Shown here one piece after another: positions 56,801-64,000 of a DNA stretch of 64,000 nucleotides. The translations under genes were made by a program, and so were the position numbers. The stretch is from Gilvimarinus xylanilyticus (lineage in GTDB: Bacteria; Pseudomonadota; Gammaproteobacteria; Pseudomonadales; Cellvibrionaceae). Where the stretch lies: contig NZ_JAMFTH010000008.1 in the NCBI RefSeq assembly GCF_024195295.1, positions 1 to 64,000 of the forward strand, read 5' to 3'. Position 1 is the first letter of the stretch; each line of letters begins with the position of its first letter. The notes beneath the pieces were generated by a model that was not told the origin of the DNA, ran no database searches, and saw nothing but the letters and a program-made list of their open reading frames with translations.

Positions 56801-57576
56801 CACTCCATGAATATCTGGATCGGCTGGAAAAGTCTACAAGTCCGACCTGGGGAGACTCCCAGCAATCCGCATGGATTATTTCTGAGTTGATCATGGAGCA
56901 AGAAACTTCAGTGCTTGAAGACATTCTGCTCAAGCACTGGGAATTTATGAGATTCTCGCCAAATTATGTACAAGCCGCCTTTTATGCAGCTACACCGCGC
57001 TTGTTGACCCTAGTAGATGAGACGATCCGAGAGTGCCCCGCTCCAGAAGATATGTTTAAGCATATCGACATGCATTATGGGATCAAAACTACGGGACGCG
57101 CAGGAGTAACACGTATTGACCAGATTCAAGCGCTCATTCCTTATCTTGATTACCTTTCGGAGTCTTCAATCCATCAATTCTGGGAAGTATGTAATGAGAG
57201 AGGATGGATAAGACTGCGCCGTGAATATCTCGACTCACGCTTGGGAGAATGGAAAGAGCGGGTTGGCCTGAATGATTTGCATTTACTTGCCGAACTCGAC
57301 AAGGAACTCACATATGACAGGCCACATTGGCTTGATCACTGGGTTGATCGTCATCTCGACCATGGGCGTAGCAGAGAGAATATTCTCGCGATCCTCAAGC
57401 AGTGGCTTCGCTCGAACAAGTCTAGGAAAGCACTCCAAATTGCTGCTTCTATAATTATTCACGCGGGTACACGTAGGGATATTGAGATATTGAACGCAGG
57501 TGGCGACCAGTCCGGTGGAGCAGCAGCACTGATTGCTGATACTCGTTTTGAAATCATGCGGCGTACGTTGGCGTAA
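53890..57576 (+). CDS. Large P-loop NTPase with N-terminal nuclease-like domain (candidate STAND-type defence protein)
   Basis: 1228 residues. N-terminal region (1-170) looks like a Mrr-type nuclease fold start (FEHLAAAVLREA, then SPVDAISF and HMVAVHHTTC), but lacks a standard (D/E)xK. Walker A GESGFGKS at 236-243 and Walker B LLITVEDI at 307-314 define a NACHT/STAND-like NTPase; a winged-helix-like segment follows to about 560. The C-terminal ~650 residues look like helical (HEAT/TPR-like) repeats, the usual sensor of Avs proteins. It starts 48 bp after kwaB with GAGGAG upstream. No named system matched from memory. Confidence 0.72.
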   Translation: MSHFNETALELSQVTDAGLFEHLAAAVLREARSDLYNNLTQPGTNAEGKPVKSPVDAISFVPNADPRHMVAVHHTTCKQADLRKKWLLDPTTVKTPKGGKSTAQPGDLVKTVSIVVEERNKSPDLHVTLALTTNEEPPEDVTREAEHMAASHQITLDIWSRSRIAEFLDNNPNGQWLRRKYLGIIQEKLSYDLLRELGRKSLTAHQSPDREQEQIARASADTVIQNLPVPIGFLAGESGFGKSVACYRHLARHLALGGCCLVLPHEVLATSITLDQAIDATLRQLHPTLAEGAGSQARTLCSADLPLLITVEDISRSGQSSVLIERLAKWSASIKTSDQRPNWRIMCPIWPELLSGLGDDTRKRIEPLTRRLNTFTPQEARTAILKRAARANIELSELDADSIAEALGCDPLLIGLHDLNSTTAPTNVISTFVSQSTERVSQTGAYMANEYRASLLAFARAMLKQKQMAPKWDDVLSWFSNSTDLLASLREQTKYGEVIRLTNSNQDSQIVFRHDRVRKWLLVDAAASAIKNNDLEEDIFSDPYFADIIGAALADAATPVSVVELARELNPLALFYALQSFRAPSFPSHDATIKAIDRWLTEKESHSCTYQSLRHAALGVLSETKSSYVLKILPNFKDRSWSANIAGLRNGDLKSGVKLCASIEPGSGALWRDRAIEHAKLNFGPNLTKKLEALLENPQTKDTGIVGGLRLAGHLADTSLAPAIEACWNSDVQRAKHLDDYLWAAAQCGGDQTEKLLSPICDAWAELPDDPESNGMPSPRNSLAAHHVAWAFWRSLPKPALRFFIKRASDDDLRWPVIYMLHGMDHPEAVTFLVGYMAERSRELEGTNGFDIFQSTVKDHWRRWQRERNSTMSKQSRVRLQEIWTSEVHDKHLRKHAFGLWASTIAPEDTQLLRSQKDSGELADSILRARLERSDQTAIPAFIEKLLTDDDQHGSWWQSARHIWSDSLTATLHEYLDRLEKSTSPTWGDSQQSAWIISELIMEQETSVLEDILLKHWEFMRFSPNYVQAAFYAATPRLLTLVDETIRECPAPEDMFKHIDMHYGIKTTGRAGVTRIDQIQALIPYLDYLSESSIHQFWEVCNERGWIRLRREYLDSRLGEWKERVGLNDLHLLAELDKELTYDRPHWLDHWVDRHLDHGRSRENILAILKQWLRSNKSRKALQIAASIIIHAGTRRDIEILNAGGDQSGGAAALIADTRFEIMRRTLA

Positions 57577-57832
57577 AAGACCTGCTAGGCCAGCATCTTG
57601 ATTCTGCCAGATAGAAAGCCTAACTCGACCGCCTAGAATTTAACCCCATAGGAAGCTTTCCACCATGCGCGTTACTGCAACCCATCTCGGACAAGTCGAG
57701 GAAACCCACAAGCTGTGCCACGACACGACCAAGAATTGATGGAAAGCGGCAATATGAATCCCAATATGACCATGATTTCGACAAGTACCCGTTAAGGTTT
57801 GCGGGCTTACCCCACCTATAGAGGATTATCTA
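57577..57832. other. Intergenic stretch without a convincing gene
   Basis: 256 bp between the NTPase and the phosphatase. A 24-codon frame at 57664-57738 has a good start context but no recognisable product; it could be a decayed gene start. AGAGG at 57820 serves the next gene. Confidence 0.5.
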
Positions 57833-58327
57833 ATGATCGAAGTAACAAAAAATCTTTTTGTCGGTGATCAGTTGGCTTATGAAAGTAAAGTACGATTTTC
57901 CGAAGGTTGGTGTGTAGTCCATGCCTGTAAGGAACCCTATCATAGACAGGCGCTCGGCTATACGGGGCGCGGTGCGCCCAAAAGCCATCCTGAATATTTG
58001 GTAGCCACTAGGGATAATCGTTTGATTTTGAACATGGTTGATGTTGATAATCCAGCATATATCCCGAAGGAAATCATAGATGCTGCGCTGTTGTTTATCG
58101 ACCAAAGCTTGAGCGCTGGAAAACAGGTACTTGTGCATTGCAATCAAGGGATGAGTCGTTCTGCTGGTATTACTTTGCTATTTCTCGCTAAGCAAGGACT
58201 TATAGCACAAAGCAGCTTTGTGGAGGCTGAACAACAATTCAAGGCTTTATATCCCCCATGCGATATGGCAATGGGCATTCGGGGCTTTTTGGTGAAGAAC
58301 TGGGATAGCTATATCCAGGCTAAATGA
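57833..58327 (+). CDS. Dual-specificity/tyrosine phosphatase-like protein
   Basis: 164 residues. The phosphatase loop is HCNQGMSRS with Cys103 and Arg109, and Asp70 or Asp72 in NMVDVDNP as general acid, so the catalytic set C(x5)R plus Asp is complete. It would hydrolyse phosphoester bonds on proteins, nucleotides or RNA caps. AGAGG precedes the ATG by 9 nt. Within a defence cluster it could act as a control or effector phosphatase, but no kinase is seen nearby. Confidence 0.85.
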   Translation: MIEVTKNLFVGDQLAYESKVRFSEGWCVVHACKEPYHRQALGYTGRGAPKSHPEYLVATRDNRLILNMVDVDNPAYIPKEIIDAALLFIDQSLSAGKQVLVHCNQGMSRSAGITLLFLAKQGLIAQSSFVEAEQQFKALYPPCDMAMGIRGFLVKNWDSYIQAK

Positions 58328-58456
58328 GCGAATAAGCAAGTGTGAGACTCAAACAAAAGTATGACGATAATTCTGAAAGACACTTGGGGGCACCAAAATA
58401 TCAACGCCCTAATCGCCGCAGGAAGGTGTGTCGGATGATTAGATGCGCGGGTGCAT

Positions 58457-58864
58457 ATGTCTGCAACTCTTAGTTGGCTGGACCTCACTTCCTCGGACCG
58501 CGAAAAATTTCGTGGCATTCTGGACCTGTTCAGCGAACAAGGTACGGTTGATGAGCTCGGGTTAGGCAGTCTGCGTGATGCCTTTTCCGATGCCTTGTTC
58601 CCCGGCACGTCGGTGCTGCATACGCGTTTGCGGTACGTCTTGTTCGTGCCCTGGCTGTATCAAGCTTTGGAACACCGAGGCGCCGGTGGTGATGTGGTTG
58701 ATGCCGCTCGCAAAAAAGAAGTGGAATTGATAGACCATTTGGCGGCTACCGGGGAGGACGGGGTCATCGGTGTTCAGGCGCGAGCCTCCTTGGTGCGGTT
58801 GCCCAGTAGCGTGTATTGGTTTGCGTTGTCGCGCTGGGGGACTTGCGTGCACCAGCAAGAATAG
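58457..58864 (+). pseudogene. Truncated DUF6361-like protein
   Basis: 135 residues with the start of the DUF6361 family: LSWLDLTSSDREK, the TVDELGLGSLRDAFSDALFPGTS block and LRYVLFVPWLYQALE, ending SSVYWFALSRWGTC then stop. Full-length proteins have about 390 residues. The rest is missing: the next 160 bp hold an AT-rich promoter-like stretch instead. Such genes occur in defence islands; function unknown. Confidence 0.75.
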
Positions 58865-59025
58865 CTGTTGGCGCAGCCAAAGACTTAAGTTTGAAAAGTT
58901 GTTAATGTACGGCGATACAAGCCGCAAATCGATATTTTAATAAACCAATATTATGCTATAGTTCTACCAAGCTCAAGTTTGCGGCGAAAAACGCCGTATA
59001 TATAGCATTAAGTAAACCTCTTGCC

Positions 59026-59796
59026 ATGACCAAGCCACATCCCAATCTAAGCGAATGGTTACCGTTAGGCCAATTGGCTACTCGCCAATGGCTGCTAGAA
59101 CGAGGCGTCTCCCGCCATTCACTGGATAATGCCCTCAAATCCGGCAAGCTGGTTGCCGTAGCTCGGGGTGTTGTGGCGCGGCCAGAGATCCCCCTGGGCT
59201 GGCAGGGAGTAGTAGCTTCGCTGGACAGGATATTGCCTTCGGCTGTCTATGTCGGTGGCTTGTCGGCCTTGAATCAGCATGGTCTGGGCCATTACGTCAA
59301 CTTTGATTCACAGATGCACCTATACTCCGCCGCTGCGCAGCCGAGCTGGCTGCCCAAGTTGAAGTTAAACGTAGAGCTCTTCTGGCACAGTACGGTGCGT
59401 TTATGGGATGAACGTGGGCTACAGATGGCCAAAAGCTTGCGGGAGCAAACGGCTGAGGCGGGTTGGTCTTGGCGGCTGGCTTCGCCAGAGCAGGCATTTT
59501 TTGAGATGCTGGCCGGAGTGCCGAGTGAGGTGAGTTTTGAGCATGCGGACAACCTGATGCAGGGGCTCAGCTCGCTCTCCCCCCGGCGATTGGATGCCCT
59601 GTTACGCGCCTGTCGCCACGTGCAGGTCAAACGCTTGTTTTTCTTCTTTGCCGATCGTCATCAATACCCCTGGCGCAAGCACCTTTCCGCGGAGAGCTAT
59701 GACCTTGGCGTTGGCAAGCGCAGCATAGTGCCCGGTGGCAAGTTGGATCAAACCTACCTTATTACGGTGCCGGAGTCATTTCATGGATCGGAATAA
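59026..59796 (+). CDS. abiEi: Type IV toxin-antitoxin antitoxin (AbiEi family)
   Basis: 256 residues. N-terminal winged helix (LPLGQLATRQWLLERGVSRHSLDNALKSGKLVAVARGV) and C-terminal antitoxin domain with YVGGLSALNQHGLGHYV. It binds its own promoter and opposes the AbiEii toxin without direct contact. Upstream, inverted and AT-rich sequence at 58935-58975 may be its operator. Its end overlaps the toxin gene by 14 bp, as usual. Confidence 0.88.
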   Translation: MTKPHPNLSEWLPLGQLATRQWLLERGVSRHSLDNALKSGKLVAVARGVVARPEIPLGWQGVVASLDRILPSAVYVGGLSALNQHGLGHYVNFDSQMHLYSAAAQPSWLPKLKLNVELFWHSTVRLWDERGLQMAKSLREQTAEAGWSWRLASPEQAFFEMLAGVPSEVSFEHADNLMQGLSSLSPRRLDALLRACRHVQVKRLFFFFADRHQYPWRKHLSAESYDLGVGKRSIVPGGKLDQTYLITVPESFHGSE

Positions 59797-60703
59797 TCCT
59801 TATTACCGGCAGGTGCAACTGCTTGTTCGAGTGCTGCCTTTTGTATTTGAGCAGGAGTGTTTTGCGCTCAAGGGCGGTACCGCCATTAACTTATTTGTTC
59901 GGGATCTCCCGCGACTCTCGGTAGACATTGATTTGGTCTACCTGGGCGGTGGCGATCGACAGTCAGCGCTGCCTGCAATTCATCAAGCCCTGAATCGCGT
60001 TGCTGCGGCCATTGAGCAGGCGCTCCGAGGGACTTCAGTCAAAAAGAGTTATGAACAAAAGCCAGACGCCTTGCGCCTGGTTGTTGGCCACAAAGGCGTG
60101 TCGATTAAGGTGGAGCTGTCACCCGTACTGCGTGGCGTGCTCCATACACCACAAGTCCGACCCGTAGTGGAGTCGGTTGAGGAGCAGTTTGGGTTTGCAG
60201 AAGCGCCAGTGGTGGATTTTGCGGATTTGTATGCGGGGAAGATCTGCGCAGCACTGGACCGGCAGCACCCAAGGGACTTTTTCGATGTGCTGTTGCTTCT
60301 CGAAAATGAGGGCATTGGTGATAGTCTCCGCAAGGCTTTTTTAGTCTATTTGGTGAGTCATGCCAGACCGATGGAAGAATTGCTTGAACCGCGCTGGGGG
60401 CCTTTGCAAACAACGTTTGAAAATGAATTTAAAGGCATGGCGTTCAGACAAGTGAACGTTAAGGATCTTGAGGCGGCGGGAAGCCAGGCCCTGCATACAG
60501 TACTCTCCACTCTGACAGACCAGGAAAAGCAGTTTTTAATGAGTCTATACCAGCGCTCTGCGAATTGGGCGGCGTTGGGATTGGAAGGCGCGAGCAACCT
60601 TCCTGCGGTGCAGTGGAAGTTGAACAATATTGCCAGGATGCCGGACAGCAAGCGAGAGGCCTCACTGGCCGAGTTGCGTCGGGTATTGGGTATAAACGAG
60701 TAA
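59783..60703 (+). CDS. abiEii: Type IV toxin nucleotidyltransferase (AbiEii/DUF1814)
   Basis: 306 residues. Nucleotidyltransferase core FALKGGTAINLF, the catalytic SVDIDLVY (DxD), and DLYAGKICAALDRQHPRDFFDV. AbiEii toxins transfer nucleotides to tRNA ends or similar targets and cause phage-triggered abortive infection. ATG at 59783 inside the antitoxin's last codons; the longer frame upstream overlaps abiEi. Confidence 0.9.
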   Translation: MDRNNPYYRQVQLLVRVLPFVFEQECFALKGGTAINLFVRDLPRLSVDIDLVYLGGGDRQSALPAIHQALNRVAAAIEQALRGTSVKKSYEQKPDALRLVVGHKGVSIKVELSPVLRGVLHTPQVRPVVESVEEQFGFAEAPVVDFADLYAGKICAALDRQHPRDFFDVLLLLENEGIGDSLRKAFLVYLVSHARPMEELLEPRWGPLQTTFENEFKGMAFRQVNVKDLEAAGSQALHTVLSTLTDQEKQFLMSLYQRSANWAALGLEGASNLPAVQWKLNNIARMPDSKREASLAELRRVLGINE

Positions 60704-60719
60704 ACCGAAAGGAGCGGCT

Positions 60720-62207
60720 ATGAGCCCTACGGCCCCAATTATCTCCAAAGTCTGGAGCTTCTGTACCACGCTGCGCGATGATGGCGTGGGTTACGGTGAC
60801 TACCTGGAGCAACTGACGTATCTGATCTTTCTGAAAATGGCGGACGAGTACGCTGCACCGCCCCATAACCGTGACGTGGGCATACCCAAAAAGTATTCCT
60901 GGTCCACGTTAAAACGAAAAACCGGGTCGGAGTTGGAAGTCAGCTATTACGAGTTATTGCAGGCCCTGGGTAAAAAGAAGGGTATGTTGGGGCAAATATT
61001 TACCAAAGCCCAGAACAAGATCCAGGACCCCGCCAAACTCGCTCGCCTGATCGCGATGGTGGATAGCACCCAGTGGACCGTGATGGACGCCGATGTTAAA
61101 GGGGATATCTACGAAGGTTTGCTGGAAAAGAATGCTGAAGATACTAAGTCGGGCGCGGGCCAGTATTTTACGCCTCGTGCTTTGATTCGCGCTATGGTGG
61201 ACTGCGTGCGGCCTGAGCCGAAGAAAACGATTGCCGATCCGGCTTGCGGTACCGGCGGTTTCTTTTTGGCGGCCTATGATTTTCTTACCAACCCGGAAAA
61301 CTACAAGCTGGACAAGGCTCAAAAGACCTTTCTTAAGCACAACACCTTTTACGGCAATGAAATCGTCGCCAACACCCGCCGTATGTGTTTGATGAACATG
61401 TTCCTGCACAATATTGGTGAGATCGACGGTGAGAGCCTGGTATTCCCCAATGACGCCCTGGTAGCGCAGAGTCCTCAGACCTTTGACTATGTATTAGCCA
61501 ACCCGCCCTTCGGGAAAAAGAGCTCCATGAGCTTTACCAATGAGGAAGGTGAGCAGGAAACAGACGAGCTGACCTACAACCGCCAGGATTTTTGGGCCAC
61601 GACGTCAAACAAGCAGCTTAATTTTGTGCAACATATTCGCACCATGCTGAAAACCACAGGTAAGGCGGCTGTGGTAGTGCCGGATAACGTACTGTTCGAA
61701 GGCGGTGCGGGTGAAACTATTCGCAAGAGGTTGTTGCAAGAAACTGATCTACATACCATTTTGCGCTTGCCTACCGGGATCTTCTATGCCCACGGCGTAA
61801 AGGCAAATGTGCTGTTTTTTGATAACCGCGAAGCCAGCCCCAAGGCCTGGACCAAGAGCGTCTGGTATTACGACTACCGCACCAATGTTCACCACACCCT
61901 GAAGAAAAAGCCATTACGCTATGAGGATCTAGCGGAGTTCATCAAGTGCTATAAGCCCGAGAATCGTCACAAGCGTCGTTCTACTTGGCACCCTGAGAAA
62001 AAACCGGACGGACGCTGGCGCAAGTACTCCTATGAGGAGCTCACTGCCCGCGATAAAACCAGCCTGGATGTGTTCTGGCTAAAAGACAAAAGCCTGACGG
62101 ATCTGGATAATCTGCCCGAGCCCGACGAGCTGGCAGAGGAAATTATCGAGAACCTGGAGGCAGGGTTAGATAGCTTCCGAAAGGTGCTAGCCGAACTTGG
62201 AACTTAA
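60720..62207 (+). CDS. hsdM: Type I restriction-modification N6-adenine methyltransferase HsdM (orphan)
   Basis: 495 residues. Helical N-terminal HsdM_N domain (about 10-140), SAM-binding motif DPACGTGGFF and catalytic NPPFG. Complete C-terminus, with an AAGGAG start signal. Normally followed by hsdS, which supplies the target specificity; here the next 1.3 kb is a repeat array and no S subunit is visible, so methylation needs a subunit in trans. Possibly originally one operon with the truncated hsdR at 51.6 kb; the AbiE pair may have been inserted. Confidence 0.9.
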   Translation: MSPTAPIISKVWSFCTTLRDDGVGYGDYLEQLTYLIFLKMADEYAAPPHNRDVGIPKKYSWSTLKRKTGSELEVSYYELLQALGKKKGMLGQIFTKAQNKIQDPAKLARLIAMVDSTQWTVMDADVKGDIYEGLLEKNAEDTKSGAGQYFTPRALIRAMVDCVRPEPKKTIADPACGTGGFFLAAYDFLTNPENYKLDKAQKTFLKHNTFYGNEIVANTRRMCLMNMFLHNIGEIDGESLVFPNDALVAQSPQTFDYVLANPPFGKKSSMSFTNEEGEQETDELTYNRQDFWATTSNKQLNFVQHIRTMLKTTGKAAVVVPDNVLFEGGAGETIRKRLLQETDLHTILRLPTGIFYAHGVKANVLFFDNREASPKAWTKSVWYYDYRTNVHHTLKKKPLRYEDLAEFIKCYKPENRHKRRSTWHPEKKPDGRWRKYSYEELTARDKTSLDVFWLKDKSLTDLDNLPEPDELAEEIIENLEAGLDSFRKVLAELGT

Positions 62208-62240
62208 ATCTGGTGAGATTTTCACGCTAACAGCCGAAAA

Positions 62241-63420
62241 TGACTGTTACAAACTCGAAATGCCCTTTGCTTATAAACGGCTTGTGCTTCTGAACTTGTC
62301 AGAGGACTGAATTATTTAATGTTTTTAGGCTCATGAGCGCCGATTTATTAAATTTGCGATTTTGATGTTAATTTTAGGGGAATAAATAAAGCCCTCGGCC
62401 TTCAGATGTTACTTAGGGTACGCCCCTGATTTAATATTTATACGGCGATAGGCGGTAAACTATTAAATTTTCATGTCTAGTCATCAAAATACTTGAGTTT
62501 GTAACGCCTTCAGCCTTCTTAAGTCACCTAGGATACTAAAAAATGACTGTTACAAACTCGAAACGCCCTTTACTTATAAACGGCTCGTGCTTCTGAACAT
62601 GTCAGGGGCCTGAAGTATTTAATGTTTTTAGGCTAATGAGCGCCGAATTATTAAATTCGCGGTTTTGAAGTTAATTTTAGCGACATAAGTAAAGGCTTCA
62701 GCCTTCCGACATCACCTGGAGCGCGGAAAATGCCCTTTACTTATGTTGGTTGTCGGTTGTGATAGTTTCTTGGGCTGGAATTATTTAATGTTTTAAGGCT
62801 AATGAGCGCCGATTTATTAAATTCGCGGTTTTGAAGTTAATTTTAGCGACATAAGTAAAGGCTTCAGCCTTTCGACATCGCCTGGAGCGCGGAAAATGCC
62901 CTTTACTTATGTTGGTTGTCGGTTGTGAGAGTTTCTTGGGCTGGAATTATTTAATGTTTTAAGGCTAATGAGCGCCGATTTATTAAATTCGCGGTTTTGA
63001 AGTTAATTTTAGCGACATAAGTAAAGGCTTCAGCCTTTCGACACCACCTGAGGTTCGAAAAATGCCCTTTACTTATAGTGCTATGCGGCTATCAGAGGCG
63101 GTTTTGGCTCCCCCCCAGAGCCATAAATGCCCTTTACTTATGTCGGTTGTGAGTGTGTCTGGACCGGAATTCTTTAATGTTTTTGGCTCATGGGCGGCGA
63201 TTTATTAAATTCGTACTTTTGACGTTAATGTTAGGGGAGTAAATAAACCCTCGGCCTTCAGATGTTACTTAGGGTACGCTCCTAAGTTAATATTTTTACG
63301 GACATTAGCGGTAACTTAATAAGTTTGAATATCTAGCCATCAAAATACTTGGGTGTACAGCGCCTTCAGCCTTTTGAAGTCCTAAGATACAGAAAGTGAC
63401 AGTTATAAACTCGAACTGAG
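62241..63420. repeat. Array of ~166-bp repeats with inverted ends in non-coding sequence
   Basis: Covers most of the 62208-63557 gap, which has no gene. The mark GCCCTTTACTTAT (first copy with G for A) appears at about 62262, 62565, 62732, 62898, 63064 and 63129. Spacings are 303, 167, 166, 166 and 65 bp. Full units hold an inverted pair GCCCTTTACTTATGT / ACATAAGTAAAGGC about 115 bp apart, then a hairpin AAAGGC-TTCA-GCCTTT. The first and last units carry an extra ~135 bp segment (TTCAGATGTTACTTAGGGTACG). Flanks at 62241 and 63398 read TGACTGTTACAAACTCGAA and TGACAGTTATAAACTCGAA. Confidence 0.85.
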
Positions 63421-63557
63421 AGTTGTTGTCAAATAAATATAGGCGCAGCTACTTTGTCTTAGCGAGCCGTAATCGTTCGACCCGCGGTTGTGAATTGATT
63501 TCTATATTGGTCTGGAATACATTAAGGTAATACTTCGAAAAGATCGCTGGTAATGGC

Positions 63558-64000
63558 ATGAATACTCTTAAAGCAAGGCTGCCTACTCCAGAGGAGGCAG
63601 CTATAGCCAAAAAATCTAGTCGAGAACTTGAGGCCCTGCTTTCGACTAGCTCTGAGATTCAGGCTATGAGTATCACCGATACGAATGGTGTGCTCCACAG
63701 TATTACACTGCCAGTATCGTCTTTACGATTACTGGTCAGCGCTCTCGAGGAGATAGGAGAAGGTAATGCTGTTAATTTATTGCCGGTCCGAGCCGAACTA
63801 TCCACCCAAGAAGCGGCTGACCTGCTTAATATTCCTCGTAAGGCCATGATAAAACTGATGGATGAAGAGCAGATCCCGCATGTCCTCAATGGCAATACGC
63901 TAAAAGTAAGATATCTTGACCTGGTGGCTTACCAAAGTAAGCTTCAATCGGATCGTCTTGCAGACTTGCGAGAATTGAGTAAAGCAGACCAAAAGCTCGG
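63558..64000 (+). CDS. HTH (excisionase/antitoxin-type) DNA-binding protein, partial
   Basis: Open from ATG at 63558 to the window edge (147 codons) without a stop. Middle region LSTQEAADLLNIPRKAMIKLMDEEQIPHVLNGNTLKVRYLDLVAYQ (split, residues about 80-125) is the MerR-like excisionase helix-turn-helix, common in antitoxins paired with PIN-domain toxins. The first 75 residues may bind a partner. Probably the antitoxin of a pair whose toxin lies past the edge. No strong Shine-Dalgarno. Confidence 0.8.
   Translation, partial: MNTLKARLPTPEEAAIAKKSSRELEALLSTSSEIQAMSITDTNGVLHSITLPVSSLRLLVSALEEIGEGNAVNLLPVRAELSTQEAADLLNIPRKAMIKLMDEEQIPHVLNGNTLKVRYLDLVAYQSKLQSDRLADLRELSKADQKL

Noticed and set aside
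57664-57738. 24-aa small protein gene
   Set aside because: No Shine-Dalgarno of note, no conservation evidence; mentioned only within the intergenic entry.
62241-63420. CRISPR array
   Set aside because: Units are about 166 bp with conserved interiors, spacing is irregular at the ends, and no spacers of 30-40 bp or cas genes are present.
62241-63420. Integron attC sites
   Set aside because: No RYYYAAC/GTTRRRY pairs at the ends and no gene cassettes between units.

Overview
The window looks like a gammaproteobacterial chromosome of the Cellvibrionaceae type (Cellvibrio / Saccharophagus / Marinimicrobium / Gilvimarinus relatives). This is inferred from the gene order orn, queG, nnr, tsaE, amiB, mutL, miaA, hfq, hflX, hflK, hflC, hisZ, purA, which matches Pseudomonas-like genomes. 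A serine-rich linker lipoprotein and a Caulobacter-type TonB-dependent receptor, both frequent in polysaccharide-degrading marine lineages, point the same way. No taxonomic search was possible.

Positions 1-22,000 are conserved housekeeping chromosome. A heptanucleotide tandem array opens the window. A minus-strand block follows (mscS-like channel, RhdA rhodanese, RsgA), then orn, two esterases, yjdM, gnd and queG. Next comes the long plus-strand cluster nnr to purA, covering metabolite repair, tRNA modification, cell-wall amidase, mismatch repair, Hfq, HflX, the HflKC membrane complex, HisZ and PurA. Overlapping or closely spaced genes suggest several transcription units; clear hairpin terminators follow yjdM, hflC and purA.

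Positions 22,000-43,700 are more variable chromosome. They hold an LTA-synthase-like sulfatase fused to an NPCBM domain, two phospholipase D/cardiolipin synthase paralogues either side of a 353-bp MITE-like element, two SDR proteins, a glycosyltransferase-like protein, a DUF599 membrane protein and a large TonB-dependent receptor. The receptor shares LacI-type palindromes with gnd. Then come ogt, a GATase coupled to a Card1-like (DUF1887) CARF nuclease, and an iron-uptake operon behind a Fur-box-like site (periplasmic protein, Tat-exported binding protein, permease, ATPase, then azurin).

From about 43,980 to the end of the window lies a genomic island. Its left boundary is a 56-nt 3' fragment of a tRNA-Leu(CAG) gene, preceded by a 151-bp tandem duplication that also carries the tRNA terminus. 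Next to it are a 520-aa unknown protein and a 1257-aa tyrosine recombinase, translationally coupled. The cargo is a defence island mixing intact systems with ruins. Intact: Kiwa (kwaA-kwaB), a 1228-aa P-loop NTPase directly behind it, a dual-specificity phosphatase, an AbiE-type toxin-antitoxin pair and an orphan type I methylase HsdM. Ruins: the C-terminal end of Wadjet JetD with a frameshift, a truncated HsdR N-terminus and a truncated DUF6361 protein. The island then shows a 1.2-kb non-coding array of ~166-bp repeats with inverted ends, and finally a partial HTH (excisionase/antitoxin-like) gene cut by the window edge. The intact tRNA-Leu and the right end of the island should lie beyond position 64,000.

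The strongest candidates for something new are the kwaA-kwaB-NTPase trio, the two-gene recombinase module with a degenerate second recombinase domain, and the 166-bp repeat array.
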